From CAKSIN01 sp964423705 (GTDB lineage: Bacteria; Bacillota; Clostridia; UMGS1810): a stretch of DNA of 15,432 nt. Numbering within the stretch: position 1 is the first letter of the stretch; every line of letters starts with the position of its first letter. The notes beneath the pieces are model-generated. The model did not search any database. It saw nothing but the letters and a program-made list of their open reading frames with translations, and had not been told where the DNA came from. This document shows, piece by piece, positions 7,376 to 13,891 of this stretch. The position numbers and the translations under genes are program-made. Location: NCBI GenBank assembly GCA_964423705.1, contig CAYRGA010000034.1, forward strand, positions 1 through 15,432, written 5' to 3'.

Positions 7376-8734
7376 ATGAATATTATTATTCTGGGCTGCG
7401 GAAAAGTGGGAGAGACCTTGGCTGTGAGCCTTGAAGAAGAAAGCGGACATAATATCACCGTGATTGACCTCCGCTATAATACTATTCAAACCATAATCAA
7501 TAATTACGATATCATGGGTGTTGTCGGAAACGGCATGGATACCGATGTTTTAAAGGAGGCGGGCGTTGAAACCGCCGATATATTTATAGCTGTCACAGGT
7601 TCGGACGAGCTTAACCTCATGGCATGCCTCATGGCTAAAAAGCTCGGGGCTGATAGGACCATCGCCAGAGTGCGCACTCCTGTATACAGTAAAAATTTGC
7701 ATCTTATAAAAGAAGAACTTGGCCTTGCCATGGTGATAAATCCTGAACGTACCGCGGCAAGCGAAATAGCCAGAATCCTCCGCTTCCCGTCGGCAATCGA
7801 AATAGATACCTTCGCCAAGGGCAGAATAGAGATTCTGAAATTTATTATCCCCGAAAATTCACTGCTCGATAATTTGCAGGTGTATGAGATAGTGTCAAAG
7901 CTCAACTGCGATATACTGGTGTGCGGCGTTGAGCGTGACGGCGAAGCCTTCATACCGGGCGGTGATTTCGTACTTAAAAGCGGCGATGCCATAAGCATCG
8001 TGGGCTCCATAAAAAGCGTGACTTATTTCTTTAAGAAAATAGGCATAAAAACGAACAGTGTCAAAGACACTATGATTATAGGCGGCGGAGAAACGGCGTA
8101 TTACCTGGCATCACAGCTTTTGCAAACTGGTATAAAAGTTAAAATCATAGAGCAGAGTGAGAGCAAATGTGAAAAGCTGTGCGAGCTTCTGCCGAAGGCG
8201 GAGATTATAAACGGCGACGGCACCGATAACAGACTTCTGCTTGAAGAAGGACTTGAAAATGCCGATTCCGTTGTTTCGCTTACAAACATCGACGAGGAAA
8301 ACATATTGCTTTCGCTTTTCGCACAAAGCAAATCAAAAGCGAAAATCATTACGAAAATAAACAGAATCGCCTATGATGAGGTTATAGGCAGACTGAATCT
8401 CGGAACTACCATATATCCGAAAAACATCACTGCCGAGTACATTGTGCGTTTTGTGCGTGCAACTCAAAATTCCATTGAAAGCAACATAGAAACGATGCAT
8501 CTTATTCTGGACGATAAAGCCGAAGCGTTGGAATTTCGCATAAAAGAAAATTCCCCGATTCTTGATAAGAGGATTGACAGCCTTTCGCTTAAGGACAATA
8601 TACTTATCGCATGCATAAGCCGCGCTGGAAAGGTCATCATACCTCGCGGCCGTGATATGATTCTCATGGGTGATACGGTTATAGTCGTCACACTGAAATC
8701 GGGATTTAAGGATATTAATGATATTTTAAAGTAA
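7376..8734 (+). CDS. trkA: Trk system potassium uptake regulatory subunit TrkA
   Basis: Peripheral cytoplasmic gating subunit (RCK/KTN protein) that binds NAD(H) or ATP and controls the TrkH potassium channel. The 452-residue protein has the full double arrangement. RCK-N 1 opens with ILGCGKVGETLA (5-16) and has the acidic residue D31 at the end of the second strand. The first TrkA-C domain is at about 140-220. RCK-N 2 has IIGGGETAYYLA (234-245) and E259. The second TrkA-C domain is at about 370-452 (LEFRIKENSPILDKRI...GDTVIVV). The ATG has AAGGAG nine bases upstream and a strong promoter. It is nine bases upstream of trkH and certainly co-transcribed with it. In several Firmicutes the RCK-C domains bind cyclic-di-AMP; that cannot be judged here. 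Confidence 0.95.
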   Translation: MNIIILGCGKVGETLAVSLEEESGHNITVIDLRYNTIQTIINNYDIMGVVGNGMDTDVLKEAGVETADIFIAVTGSDELNLMACLMAKKLGADRTIARVRTPVYSKNLHLIKEELGLAMVINPERTAASEIARILRFPSAIEIDTFAKGRIEILKFIIPENSLLDNLQVYEIVSKLNCDILVCGVERDGEAFIPGGDFVLKSGDAISIVGSIKSVTYFFKKIGIKTNSVKDTMIIGGGETAYYLASQLLQTGIKVKIIEQSESKCEKLCELLPKAEIINGDGTDNRLLLEEGLENADSVVSLTNIDEENILLSLFAQSKSKAKIITKINRIAYDEVIGRLNLGTTIYPKNITAEYIVRFVRATQNSIESNIETMHLILDDKAEALEFRIKENSPILDKRIDSLSLKDNILIACISRAGKVIIPRGRDMILMGDTVIVVTLKSGFKDINDILK

Positions 8735-8743
8735 GGGATTAAA

Positions 8744-10183
8744 ATGAATTATAAGGTTATAAGACACGTATTGGCATGGGTTTTGAGAATAGAGGCACTA
8801 TGTATGCTGCTGCCTCTTATCTGTGCTGCTGTTTATAGGGAGCTTAACGAAGTCTGCATTTTTTCGGCTTGTATCATAGCCACCTTCGGCATGGGACTTT
8901 TGCTGTCGGTGGGAACTCCGAAAAATAAAAGTATATATGCCCGTGAAGGCTTCGTGACCGTGGCTGCCAGCTGGATATTGCTGAGCTTGGTCGGCGCGTT
9001 TCCTTTCCGTATTTCGGGCTATATTCCGAACTACATCGATGCGATTTTTGAAACCGTGTCGGGATTTACGACGACAGGTGCATCCATTCTGACGGATGTC
9101 GAGGCACTGCCGAAGTCGCTCATTTTCTGGCGAAGCTTTACACACTGGATAGGCGGTATGGGAGTTTTGGTGTTTTTGGTGGCATTGTTGCCGCTTTCGG
9201 GAAGTAATAATTTCTTCCTCGTTAAAGCCGAGAGCCCCGGTCCTAAGGTGAGTAAGCTGGTGCCAAATATTAAGGTAAGCGCAAAAATCCTCTATGAGAT
9301 ATACATTGTTATGACACTGGTGGAGATACTGCTTCTGATATTAGGTGGCATGGATGTTTTCGATGCGCTTACACTGTCATTCGGGACGGCGGGAACAGGC
9401 GGATTTGCGATAAAAAATTCAGGACTTACCGACTACACCTCGTATCAGCAAATAGTAATCACCGTTTTCATGATTTTGTTCGGCGTGGATTTTTCGCTGT
9501 ATTACTTGATGCTTATACGAAAATTCAAGCTTGCCCTTCAATCGGACGAACTTCGTTGCTACCTCGGTATCATTCTCGCATCGATAATAGCCATAAGTAT
9601 AAATTGCTTTGATATTTTCGGGAATGTTTTCGATTCCGTGAAGCACAGCGCATTTCAGGTCGCATCAATAATAACCACTACCGGATATTCGACCTGCGAT
9701 TTCAACCTGTGGCCGTCGTTTTCAAAAACGATACTGGTGCTTTTGATGTTCGTGGGCGCATGCGCAGGAAGTACAGGCGGTGGTATAAAGGTGTCGCGTG
9801 TAATCATCCTTTTTAAAACCATTGTAAAGGAAATAAGAATCGGCGCGCACCCGAAAACCATGTTTAAGGTTAAGATGAACGGACATGTGATAGAGCATGA
9901 AACCATCCGTACGATTAATGTGTACATGGCGGCGTACCTTATAATTTTCGCCGGTTCGCTGCTCGTGATAAGTCTGGACGGCTTCGACTTCACGACCAAT
10001 TTCACAGCCGTTGCCTCGGCTATTAATAATATAGGTCCCGGTCTTGCGAAGGTCGGCCCGATGAGTAATTTCTCGTGTTATTCTCAGCTGTCTACCGTGG
10101 TGCTGTCACTGGATATGCTTATTGGCAGACTGGAGATATTCCCGATATTGATATTGCTCGCTCCGCACACCTGGCGTAAATAA
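8744..10183 (+). CDS. trkH: Trk system potassium channel/transporter subunit TrkH
   Basis: Integral membrane potassium uptake protein, 479 residues, built of four M1-P-M2 repeats. The four pore loops are visible in order: FTTTGAS (108-114), FGTAGTGGF (213-221), TTTGYS (311-316) and NNIGPG (428-433), each with the conserved selectivity-filter glycine. The stretch AGSTGGGIKVSR (341-352), near the intramembrane gating loop of the third repeat, is typical of TrkH. The C-terminus RLEIFPILILLAPHTWR matches the usual family ending, so the gene is intact. The start is an ATG with a short TAAGGG ribosome binding site nine bases downstream of the trkA stop. The two genes form a complete Trk/Ktr-type uptake system. 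TrkH and KtrB/TrkG are related; the paired double-domain TrkA favours the Trk assignment. Confidence 0.95.
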   Translation: MNYKVIRHVLAWVLRIEALCMLLPLICAAVYRELNEVCIFSACIIATFGMGLLLSVGTPKNKSIYAREGFVTVAASWILLSLVGAFPFRISGYIPNYIDAIFETVSGFTTTGASILTDVEALPKSLIFWRSFTHWIGGMGVLVFLVALLPLSGSNNFFLVKAESPGPKVSKLVPNIKVSAKILYEIYIVMTLVEILLLILGGMDVFDALTLSFGTAGTGGFAIKNSGLTDYTSYQQIVITVFMILFGVDFSLYYLMLIRKFKLALQSDELRCYLGIILASIIAISINCFDIFGNVFDSVKHSAFQVASIITTTGYSTCDFNLWPSFSKTILVLLMFVGACAGSTGGGIKVSRVIILFKTIVKEIRIGAHPKTMFKVKMNGHVIEHETIRTINVYMAAYLIIFAGSLLVISLDGFDFTTNFTAVASAINNIGPGLAKVGPMSNFSCYSQLSTVVLSLDMLIGRLEIFPILILLAPHTWRK

Positions 10184-10241
10184 AAATTGATTGGATAAAT
10201 TTACCGGGTTTTTTATCAAATTTGTGACATAAAATACTATC

Positions 10242-10253
10242 GTTCTGAAGAAC
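10242..10253. repeat. 12-base perfect palindrome upstream of the DUF378 gene
   Basis: GTTCTGAAGAAC, self-complementary, 26 bases before the ATG of the small membrane protein gene. No convincing promoter was recognised between trkH and that gene, so this may be an operator, a small RNA fold, or chance. Confidence 0.3.
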
Positions 10254-10279
10254 CTAAAATTTTTTCGGAGTTGATAGTT

Positions 10280-10486
10280 ATGTTAGATAATACAGCACTT
10301 ACCTTGGTTATCATAGGTGCCATAAACTGGCTGCTTGTCGGCTTGTTCGGCTTCGACCTCGTCGCATTTATCTTCGGTGGTCAGGGAGCTTTGATATCAC
10401 GGATAATATATACCGTGGTCGGTATCGCCGGGCTGTGGTCTGTCGGGATTCTGTTTAAGGATAAAGTCCCCGCGGGTGATAACTGA
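10280..10486 (+). CDS. Small DUF378-family membrane protein
   Basis: A 68-residue protein of the DUF378 (YuzA-like) family, whose function is not known. It has two predicted membrane helices, about residues 6-30 and 38-60. The first contains the family pattern IIGAINWLLVGLFGFDLVA and the second the pattern SRIIYTVVGIAGLW; a short charged tail ends the protein. The frame is open from a TTG at 10271, but I chose the ATG at 10280 because GGAG (10267-10270) stands nine bases before it. It lies 96 bases after trkH and could be read from the trkA promoter or from a weak promoter of its own. A strong terminator directly after its stop closes the unit. Its link with potassium transport is only positional. 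Confidence 0.85.
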   Translation: MLDNTALTLVIIGAINWLLVGLFGFDLVAFIFGGQGALISRIIYTVVGIAGLWSVGILFKDKVPAGDN

Positions 10487-10488
10487 GC

Positions 10489-10525
10489 AAAAAGGAACGG
10501 ATTGCGATTGCATCCGTTCCTTTTT
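10489..10525. terminator. Strong, symmetrical intrinsic terminator
   Basis: Perfect 14-base inverted repeat AAAAAGGAACGGAT / ATCCGTTCCTTTTT around a nine-base loop, starting two bases after the DUF378 stop. It has a T-run on the plus strand and, because of the A-run on the other side, also on the minus strand. It can therefore stop transcription from both directions, which suits a region where the flanking genes converge. Confidence 0.93.
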
Positions 10526-10544
10526 ATGTTGCACGAATGTATTT

Positions 10545-10682
10545 GACGGGCGGACAGGGTCGTCCGCCCCTACGGACAAGCGTAAATCGTAGGGGCAACC
10601 ACACGGGGCCGCCCGTCATAAGCCTTCCCCTAGATAGGGAAGGTGGATTTTGCGCAGCAAAATTCGAATGAGGTGGTAAACG
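10545..10682. repeat. Composite hairpin repeat, copy 1 (modules A and B)
   Basis: Module A (10545-10617) is a nested inverted repeat: outer arms GACGGGCGG (10545-10553) and CCGCCCGTC (10609-10617), an inner pair CCCCTACG (10567-10574) and CGTAGGGG (10588-10595), and a local hairpin GGGCGGAC/GTCCGCCC (10548-10569). Module B (10621-10682) holds two hairpins, CCTTCCC/GGGAAGG (10623-10643) and ATTTTGC/GCAAAAT (10647-10663), then TCGAATGAGGTGGTAAACG. No coding frame is credible. It resembles dispersed, non-coding intergenic repeats seen in genomes of gut Clostridia, from memory and not searched here. It sits between convergent genes. Confidence 0.85.
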
Positions 10683-10713
10683 TCACAATCCGCTCAATTT
10701 AATTGCCCTGTAC

Positions 10714-10950
10714 ACGGGCGGACAGGGTCGTCCACCCCTACGAACAAGCGTAAATCGTAGGGGCAACCACACGGGGCCGCCCGTCATAAGCCTTCCCCNN
10801 NNNNNNNNNNNNNNNNNNNNNNNNNNNNNNNNNNNNNNNNNNNNNNNNNNNNNNNNNNNNNNNNNNNNNNNNNNNNNNNNNNNNNNNNNNNNNNNNNNTA
10901 GATAGGGAAGGTGGATTTTGCGCAGCAAAATTCGAATGAGGTGGTAAACG
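10714..10950. repeat. Composite hairpin repeat, copy 2, interrupted by the assembly gap
   Basis: Bases 10714-10798 match 10546-10630 of copy 1 at all but two positions by eye (G to A at 10734 and at 10743). Bases 10899-10950 match 10631-10682 exactly. The two parts abut in copy 1, so the gap splits the copy in the loop of the first module B hairpin. One of the two changes breaks a pair in the local hairpin (GTCCGCCC becomes GTCCACCC). Copies 1 and 2 are in the same orientation, separated by 31 bases of unrelated sequence (10683-10713). Confidence 0.85.
10799..10898. other. Assembly gap, 100 N
   Basis: Exactly 100 undetermined bases, the customary placeholder for a scaffold gap of unknown size. 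It lies inside repeat copy 2. The real distance may be zero, or extra repeat units or other sequence may be missing. Reading frames drawn across it are meaningless. Confidence 0.97.
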
Positions 10951-10987
10951 TTGTTTATGCGGTCGTACATACATCATCTCAGGCAAG

Positions 10988-11866
10988 TCATTGTATATTA
11001 AATGTACACTTAAGCTGATTTACGTTTGATGCCCCTATTATCGGAAGCACTTCAAAATCCGACTGTTTAACCAGCATATCAAGTGCCTCGAAGGACAATG
11101 TATTTCCGTGTGCCTCAGCGTTTTCGCATATAGCATTATATGTTTTAATTGTGGTATCGTTATAATATCTGTCGCGGCTTTTATCCGACAAAGAATTTTC
11201 GGCATACTTTTCAAAAAAACCCTTCGCCTGTGAGGAAAAGGCGAAAACCGGCATTTTGGTCTTTTTATAAAACTCTCTTTCGCCGGGCTGCTCCATATAT
11301 ACGAGTGTGTCGTCCCAGTAATATCTGCATTTAGCCATATTATAAAGTATCTGACTTGCGCAAATCTGTGTTTTTCCGTTTAATCGCGCATAATTATTTG
11401 CCCTTTCTATTCTTTCGCCTCTCCAATTTGAAACGCCGACAGCCTTTACCGCACCGTCGCATACCAGCTCATCAAGTATATCGACAATCGATTCGACATT
11501 TACGCTTTCGTCATCGCGATGAAGCCACAGAAGGTCTATATAATCTATATCCATTGTCTTTATGCTTTTATCCACATCATATAAAATATCATCCCGATTC
11601 AGCCGTGAAATGCCGTCTGCGGGATGAGCGCACTTTGTGGATATATAAAAATCCTTTCTTGACGCGGTTTCCTTCAAATAGCGACCTACTGTCATTTCAC
11701 TTTTACCGTCGGTATACATCCTGGCTGTATCCAGCATGTTTCCGCCAAGCTCCCTGTAAGTATCTATAATCCGATGTGCTGTATCGTAGTCGATTTGCTC
11801 ACCGTATCTGTCACACCCCAAAACAATCCGCGATATCCTCATATGTTCAAGCTGTATATAATCCAT
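10988..11866 (-). CDS. Aldo/keto reductase family oxidoreductase
   Basis: NADPH-dependent reductase of the aldo/keto reductase superfamily, a cytoplasmic (alpha/beta)8 barrel; the substrate cannot be read from sequence. All four catalytic residues are visible: D46 in NMLDTARMY, Y51 in the same motif, K77 in ISTKCAHP and H115 in LLWLHRDD. The later segment VFAFSSQAKGFF (about 208-219) and the C-terminal LPIIGASNVNQLK are typical of the cofactor-binding side in the branch of open-ended bacterial enzymes. It has 292 residues, slightly short but within range for this branch. ATG 11864-11866 has AAGGAG about seven bases upstream, and its own promoter lies upstream with a perfect -10 box. Downstream it runs into the repeat region with no classical terminator; the module B hairpins may serve. 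Confidence 0.9.
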   Translation of the reverse strand: MDYIQLEHMRISRIVLGCDRYGEQIDYDTAHRIIDTYRELGGNMLDTARMYTDGKSEMTVGRYLKETASRKDFYISTKCAHPADGISRLNRDDILYDVDKSIKTMDIDYIDLLWLHRDDESVNVESIVDILDELVCDGAVKAVGVSNWRGERIERANNYARLNGKTQICASQILYNMAKCRYYWDDTLVYMEQPGEREFYKKTKMPVFAFSSQAKGFFEKYAENSLSDKSRDRYYNDTTIKTYNAICENAEAHGNTLSFEALDMLVKQSDFEVLPIIGASNVNQLKCTFNIQ

Positions 11867-11906
11867 ACAATCTCTCCTTCTTCAGTCATATGTATAAGCT
11901 TTTTTT

Positions 11907-11935
11907 ATTATATACCGCTTTTAAAATAATTGCAA
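11907..11935 (-). promoter_or_regulatory. Sigma-A promoter of the aldo/keto reductase gene
   Basis: Minus strand TTGCAA (11935-11930, 4 of 6), a 17-base spacer and a perfect TATAAT (11912-11907). It lies in the 78-base gap between the regulator gene and the reductase gene, about 40 bases before the reductase start. The reductase can thus be expressed apart from the regulator. Confidence 0.65.
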
Positions 11936-11944
11936 TACAAACAG

Positions 11945-12256
11945 TTATTTTTCTATGAGTCTGTATATATTATTTAAAATCAATTCAACATCACTGTCGT
12001 TCAGCTGTTTTAAACCCTCTACCGCCTTATTTATAAGCTCCGGATTCTTAATTCCATCATCAAAAAAATCCTTTGGTGTAATATTAAAATAATCACATAT
12101 CGCAACAAACTCTCCCATCGGCGGCAAGGATTTTCCGGATGATATGTTATTTATATATCCGCGGCTGTGACCAAGGTCATAGCTCATTTTATATTCGGAA
12201 ACGCCCTTGTTTACTCTAAGCTGCGTAATACGTGTCCTAATAAACTGTTCGTACAT
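11945..12256 (-). CDS. XRE-family helix-turn-helix transcriptional regulator, small
   Basis: A 103-residue protein with a single Cro/CI-type helix-turn-helix at about residues 8-63: RITQLRVNKGVSEYKMSYDLG, then the recognition region HSRGYINNISSGKSLPP, then FVAICDYFNITPKDFF, the usual closing part of XRE domains. About 35 residues follow, mostly helical and charged, with no sensor domain recognised. ATG 12256 is preceded by a full AGGAGG. The gene is divergent from the MBL-fold gene with 161 bases between their starts, so it is a natural candidate to regulate that gene and perhaps itself; a perfect palindrome lies in the MBL promoter. No prophage or toxin partner is nearby, so a phage repressor or antitoxin is less likely. 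The inducing signal is unknown. Confidence 0.9.
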   Translation of the reverse strand: MYEQFIRTRITQLRVNKGVSEYKMSYDLGHSRGYINNISSGKSLPPMGEFVAICDYFNITPKDFFDDGIKNPELINKAVEGLKQLNDSDVELILNNIYRLIEK

Positions 12257-12285
12257 ATTTATTTGCCTCCTAATGATTTTCTTCT

Positions 12286-12291
12286 ATTATA
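12286..12291 (-). promoter_or_regulatory. Possible -10 box of the XRE regulator gene
   Basis: A perfect TATAAT on the minus strand (12291-12286), 30 bases before the regulator start. No good -35 lies 16-18 bases upstream. A TTGACA exists at 12307-12302 but only 10 bases away, which is too close. The promoter is therefore uncertain and may need an activator. Confidence 0.35.
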
Positions 12292-12336
12292 ACCCGTAAT
12301 TTGTCAAAAATAGTCGAAAAATATACGTTAAATAAT

Positions 12337-12365
12337 TTGAAACAACATATTTTATATGTTATAGT
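12337..12365 (+). promoter_or_regulatory. Promoter of the MBL-fold gene with an operator-like palindrome in its spacer
   Basis: TTGAAA (12337-12342, 5 of 6), a 17-base spacer and TATAGT (12360-12365, 5 of 6). The spacer and first base of the -10 box are almost entirely filled by a perfect inverted repeat, AACATAT-TTT-ATATGTT (12344-12360). A protein bound there would block RNA polymerase directly, so repression is the simplest reading. The divergent XRE regulator is the obvious candidate. The leader is about 45 bases. Confidence 0.65.
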
Positions 12366-12417
12366 ATATGTGTAAGTATATTTAATTCTAAATCTTAATG
12401 TATATCGGAGGTTTACC

Positions 12418-13296
12418 ATGACGAAAAAAATCAAAAAAGTTTTATTGTTTTTTTTAATAACTGTGGCGGCAGTGAGTGTGATTCTGTATGCCACTCGTCC
12501 AATTCCCGAAAAACAAGCTACGTACGACTCTAAAAAAATCACTGCCCACTTCTTAGACGTGGGACAGGCAGACAGCACATTTATAGAACTGCCAAACGGT
12601 GAAACCATGCTGATAGATGCCGGAAACTTAAAAAACGGAGAACAAATCATTGAATACATAAAAGCATTGGACTACACAAAAATCGATTACCTGGTGGCTA
12701 CTCACCCGCATGCAGACCACATCGGCGGTATGCCGACCATAATAAATAATTTGGAAATAGGAACATTGTACATGACAGACAAGGAAGCGAACAGCAGAAT
12801 ATTTGAAAACCTTTTGGATACCATTGAGGAACATAATACAAACACCTGCCTTGCCGAAAAAGGAATGGATATCTTAAACGAGAACAAGCTGAAAATCAGT
12901 ATAATTTCACCCGAAAAGGACGAATATAACGACCTTAACAATTCGTCTCTCGTGGTTAAAATCGCATATAAAAGCACGGAACTGCTCTTTACGGGTGACA
13001 TCAACAAGGCTGTCGAAAACAAGCTGGCGGAAACCGATATCGATGCGGACATTTTAAAGGTAAGTCACCACGGTTCGAACACGGCATCATCCGACAAGTT
13101 CATAAGTGCCGTATCACCGAAAGCAGCCGTTATATCCTGCGGTGAAAACAACAGCTACAAACACCCTTCGCCGGAGGTTGTGGATATTTTGAAAAACAAA
13201 GGCATAAAGCTATATCGTACCGACACAGACGGCACAATAATAGTATCCGCTGACGGAAACGAAAACTTCACTGTTAAAACAATATCAGAAAAATAA
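12418..13296 (+). CDS. Membrane-anchored or secreted MBL-fold metallohydrolase, ComEC C-terminal type
   Basis: A 292-residue stand-alone protein of the metallo-beta-lactamase fold, most like the C-terminal hydrolase domain of ComEC/Rec2. A lysine-rich start and one hydrophobic helix (about 8-25) direct it to the outer face of the membrane, either as signal peptide or as anchor; I see no lipobox. The metal site is complete: THPHADHIGG (H96, H98, D100, H101), FTGD (D194), SHHGS (H217, H218) and the late YKHPS (H249). FLDVGQADSTFI near the start is the hallmark of the ComEC branch. ATG 12418 has GGAGGT five bases upstream. Substrate is unknown; nuclease or phosphodiesterase activity is possible by family. 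No competence genes are adjacent. It is divergent from the XRE regulator and convergent with the cysteine hydrolase. Confidence 0.9.
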   Translation: MTKKIKKVLLFFLITVAAVSVILYATRPIPEKQATYDSKKITAHFLDVGQADSTFIELPNGETMLIDAGNLKNGEQIIEYIKALDYTKIDYLVATHPHADHIGGMPTIINNLEIGTLYMTDKEANSRIFENLLDTIEEHNTNTCLAEKGMDILNENKLKISIISPEKDEYNDLNNSSLVVKIAYKSTELLFTGDINKAVENKLAETDIDADILKVSHHGSNTASSDKFISAVSPKAAVISCGENNSYKHPSPEVVDILKNKGIKLYRTDTDGTIIVSADGNENFTVKTISEK

Positions 13297-13328
13297 TGGC
13301 AAATATAAAATGCCGAAACTTTTCTGAT
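13284..13328. terminator. Two-part stem-loop at the end of the MBL gene, possible terminator
   Basis: Outer arms ATCAGAAAA (13284-13292) and TTTTCTGAT (13320-13328) are perfectly complementary, and inside them GGCA/TGCC (13298-13301, 13311-13314) pair as well. The stem includes the last codons and the stop of the MBL gene. It lacks the GC-rich stem followed by a T-run of a classical terminator, so it may instead protect the 3' end of the message, or separate the two convergent genes. Confidence 0.45.
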
Positions 13329-13366
13329 ACAACACTATAAATATTCTATTTTACAGCAGCTGCCGA

Positions 13367-13876
13367 TTAGCAGCACACCTCAATGTGCACCGATTTCATC
13401 GACTCCAGTGCGGCAGTGTGGCTCTCAGCGCTCACTCCCGCACAACAGTTGCTGTCAACCCTGATAACCGTTTCCGGGAATGCCGCATTCAGTATCATTG
13501 CATTTGATATAACACAGATATCCGTACACAATCCGCATAGCTCTATTTCATCGACCGATTCTCCGTATGTTCTGATTATATCGGGAAGTTCAAGACTTCC
13601 GAACGTGATTTTATCCACTGCCTTTTTGACATACGGCACTAATTCGTCACAAATCTGCCAGCCTGCGGTATCCTTTACACAATGAACTACGGGGAGCTTT
13701 CTCCCCTCTCGGGTCTGCATATAATCCTCAAAATGCGTATCACGTGTAAATATAACTTCGCCGTCAAAGCTTTTTATTTTTTCGACGACCTTGGGTACAA
13801 TCGACTCAGCAGCTGCGCTTCCTAAGCTGCCCGTTATAAAATCATTCTGCATATCCACGACAATTAAAAATTTCAT
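13367..13876 (-). CDS. Isochorismatase-family cysteine hydrolase, nicotinamidase-like
   Basis: A 169-residue cytoplasmic hydrolase of the isochorismatase/nicotinamidase superfamily. The likely catalytic triad is D8 in VVDMQNDF, K89 in VDKITFGS and C121 in GLCTDICV. A nicotinamidase-type metal site is partly visible: D46 and H48 in TRDTH, and H65 in LPVVHC. The histidine usually found shortly after the TxDxH motif is absent (the sequence reads EDYMQTREGRK), so I do not name it PncA. Nicotinamide deamidation for NAD salvage is possible; hydrolysis of another small amide is equally open. It is short for the family but complete from start to end, and ends in a Cys-Cys pair. It starts 15 bases after the diguanylate cyclase stop with AAGGAT as ribosome binding site, so the two genes are probably one transcript. 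Confidence 0.87.
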   Translation of the reverse strand: MKFLIVVDMQNDFITGSLGSAAAESIVPKVVEKIKSFDGEVIFTRDTHFEDYMQTREGRKLPVVHCVKDTAGWQICDELVPYVKKAVDKITFGSLELPDIIRTYGESVDEIELCGLCTDICVISNAMILNAAFPETVIRVDSNCCAGVSAESHTAALESMKSVHIEVCC

Positions 13877-13891
13877 AATAATCCTTCTCTG

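Noticed and set aside
10187..10218. Terminator between trkH and the DUF378 gene
   Set aside because: GATAAA/TTTATC around a T-run is only a weak AT-rich pairing and not a convincing stem.
10271..10279. TTG start for the DUF378 gene
   Set aside because: It is directly adjacent to GGAG with no spacer; the ATG at 10280 has a nine-base spacing.
10545..10950. CRISPR array
   Set aside because: Only two long copies (about 137 bases) with one 31-base interval, internal hairpins and no cas genes. Unit size and structure do not fit CRISPR.
10683..10986. Reading frames on the minus strand that run through the N block
   Set aside because: They consist of repeat sequence and undetermined bases, share no family pattern, and cross an assembly gap.
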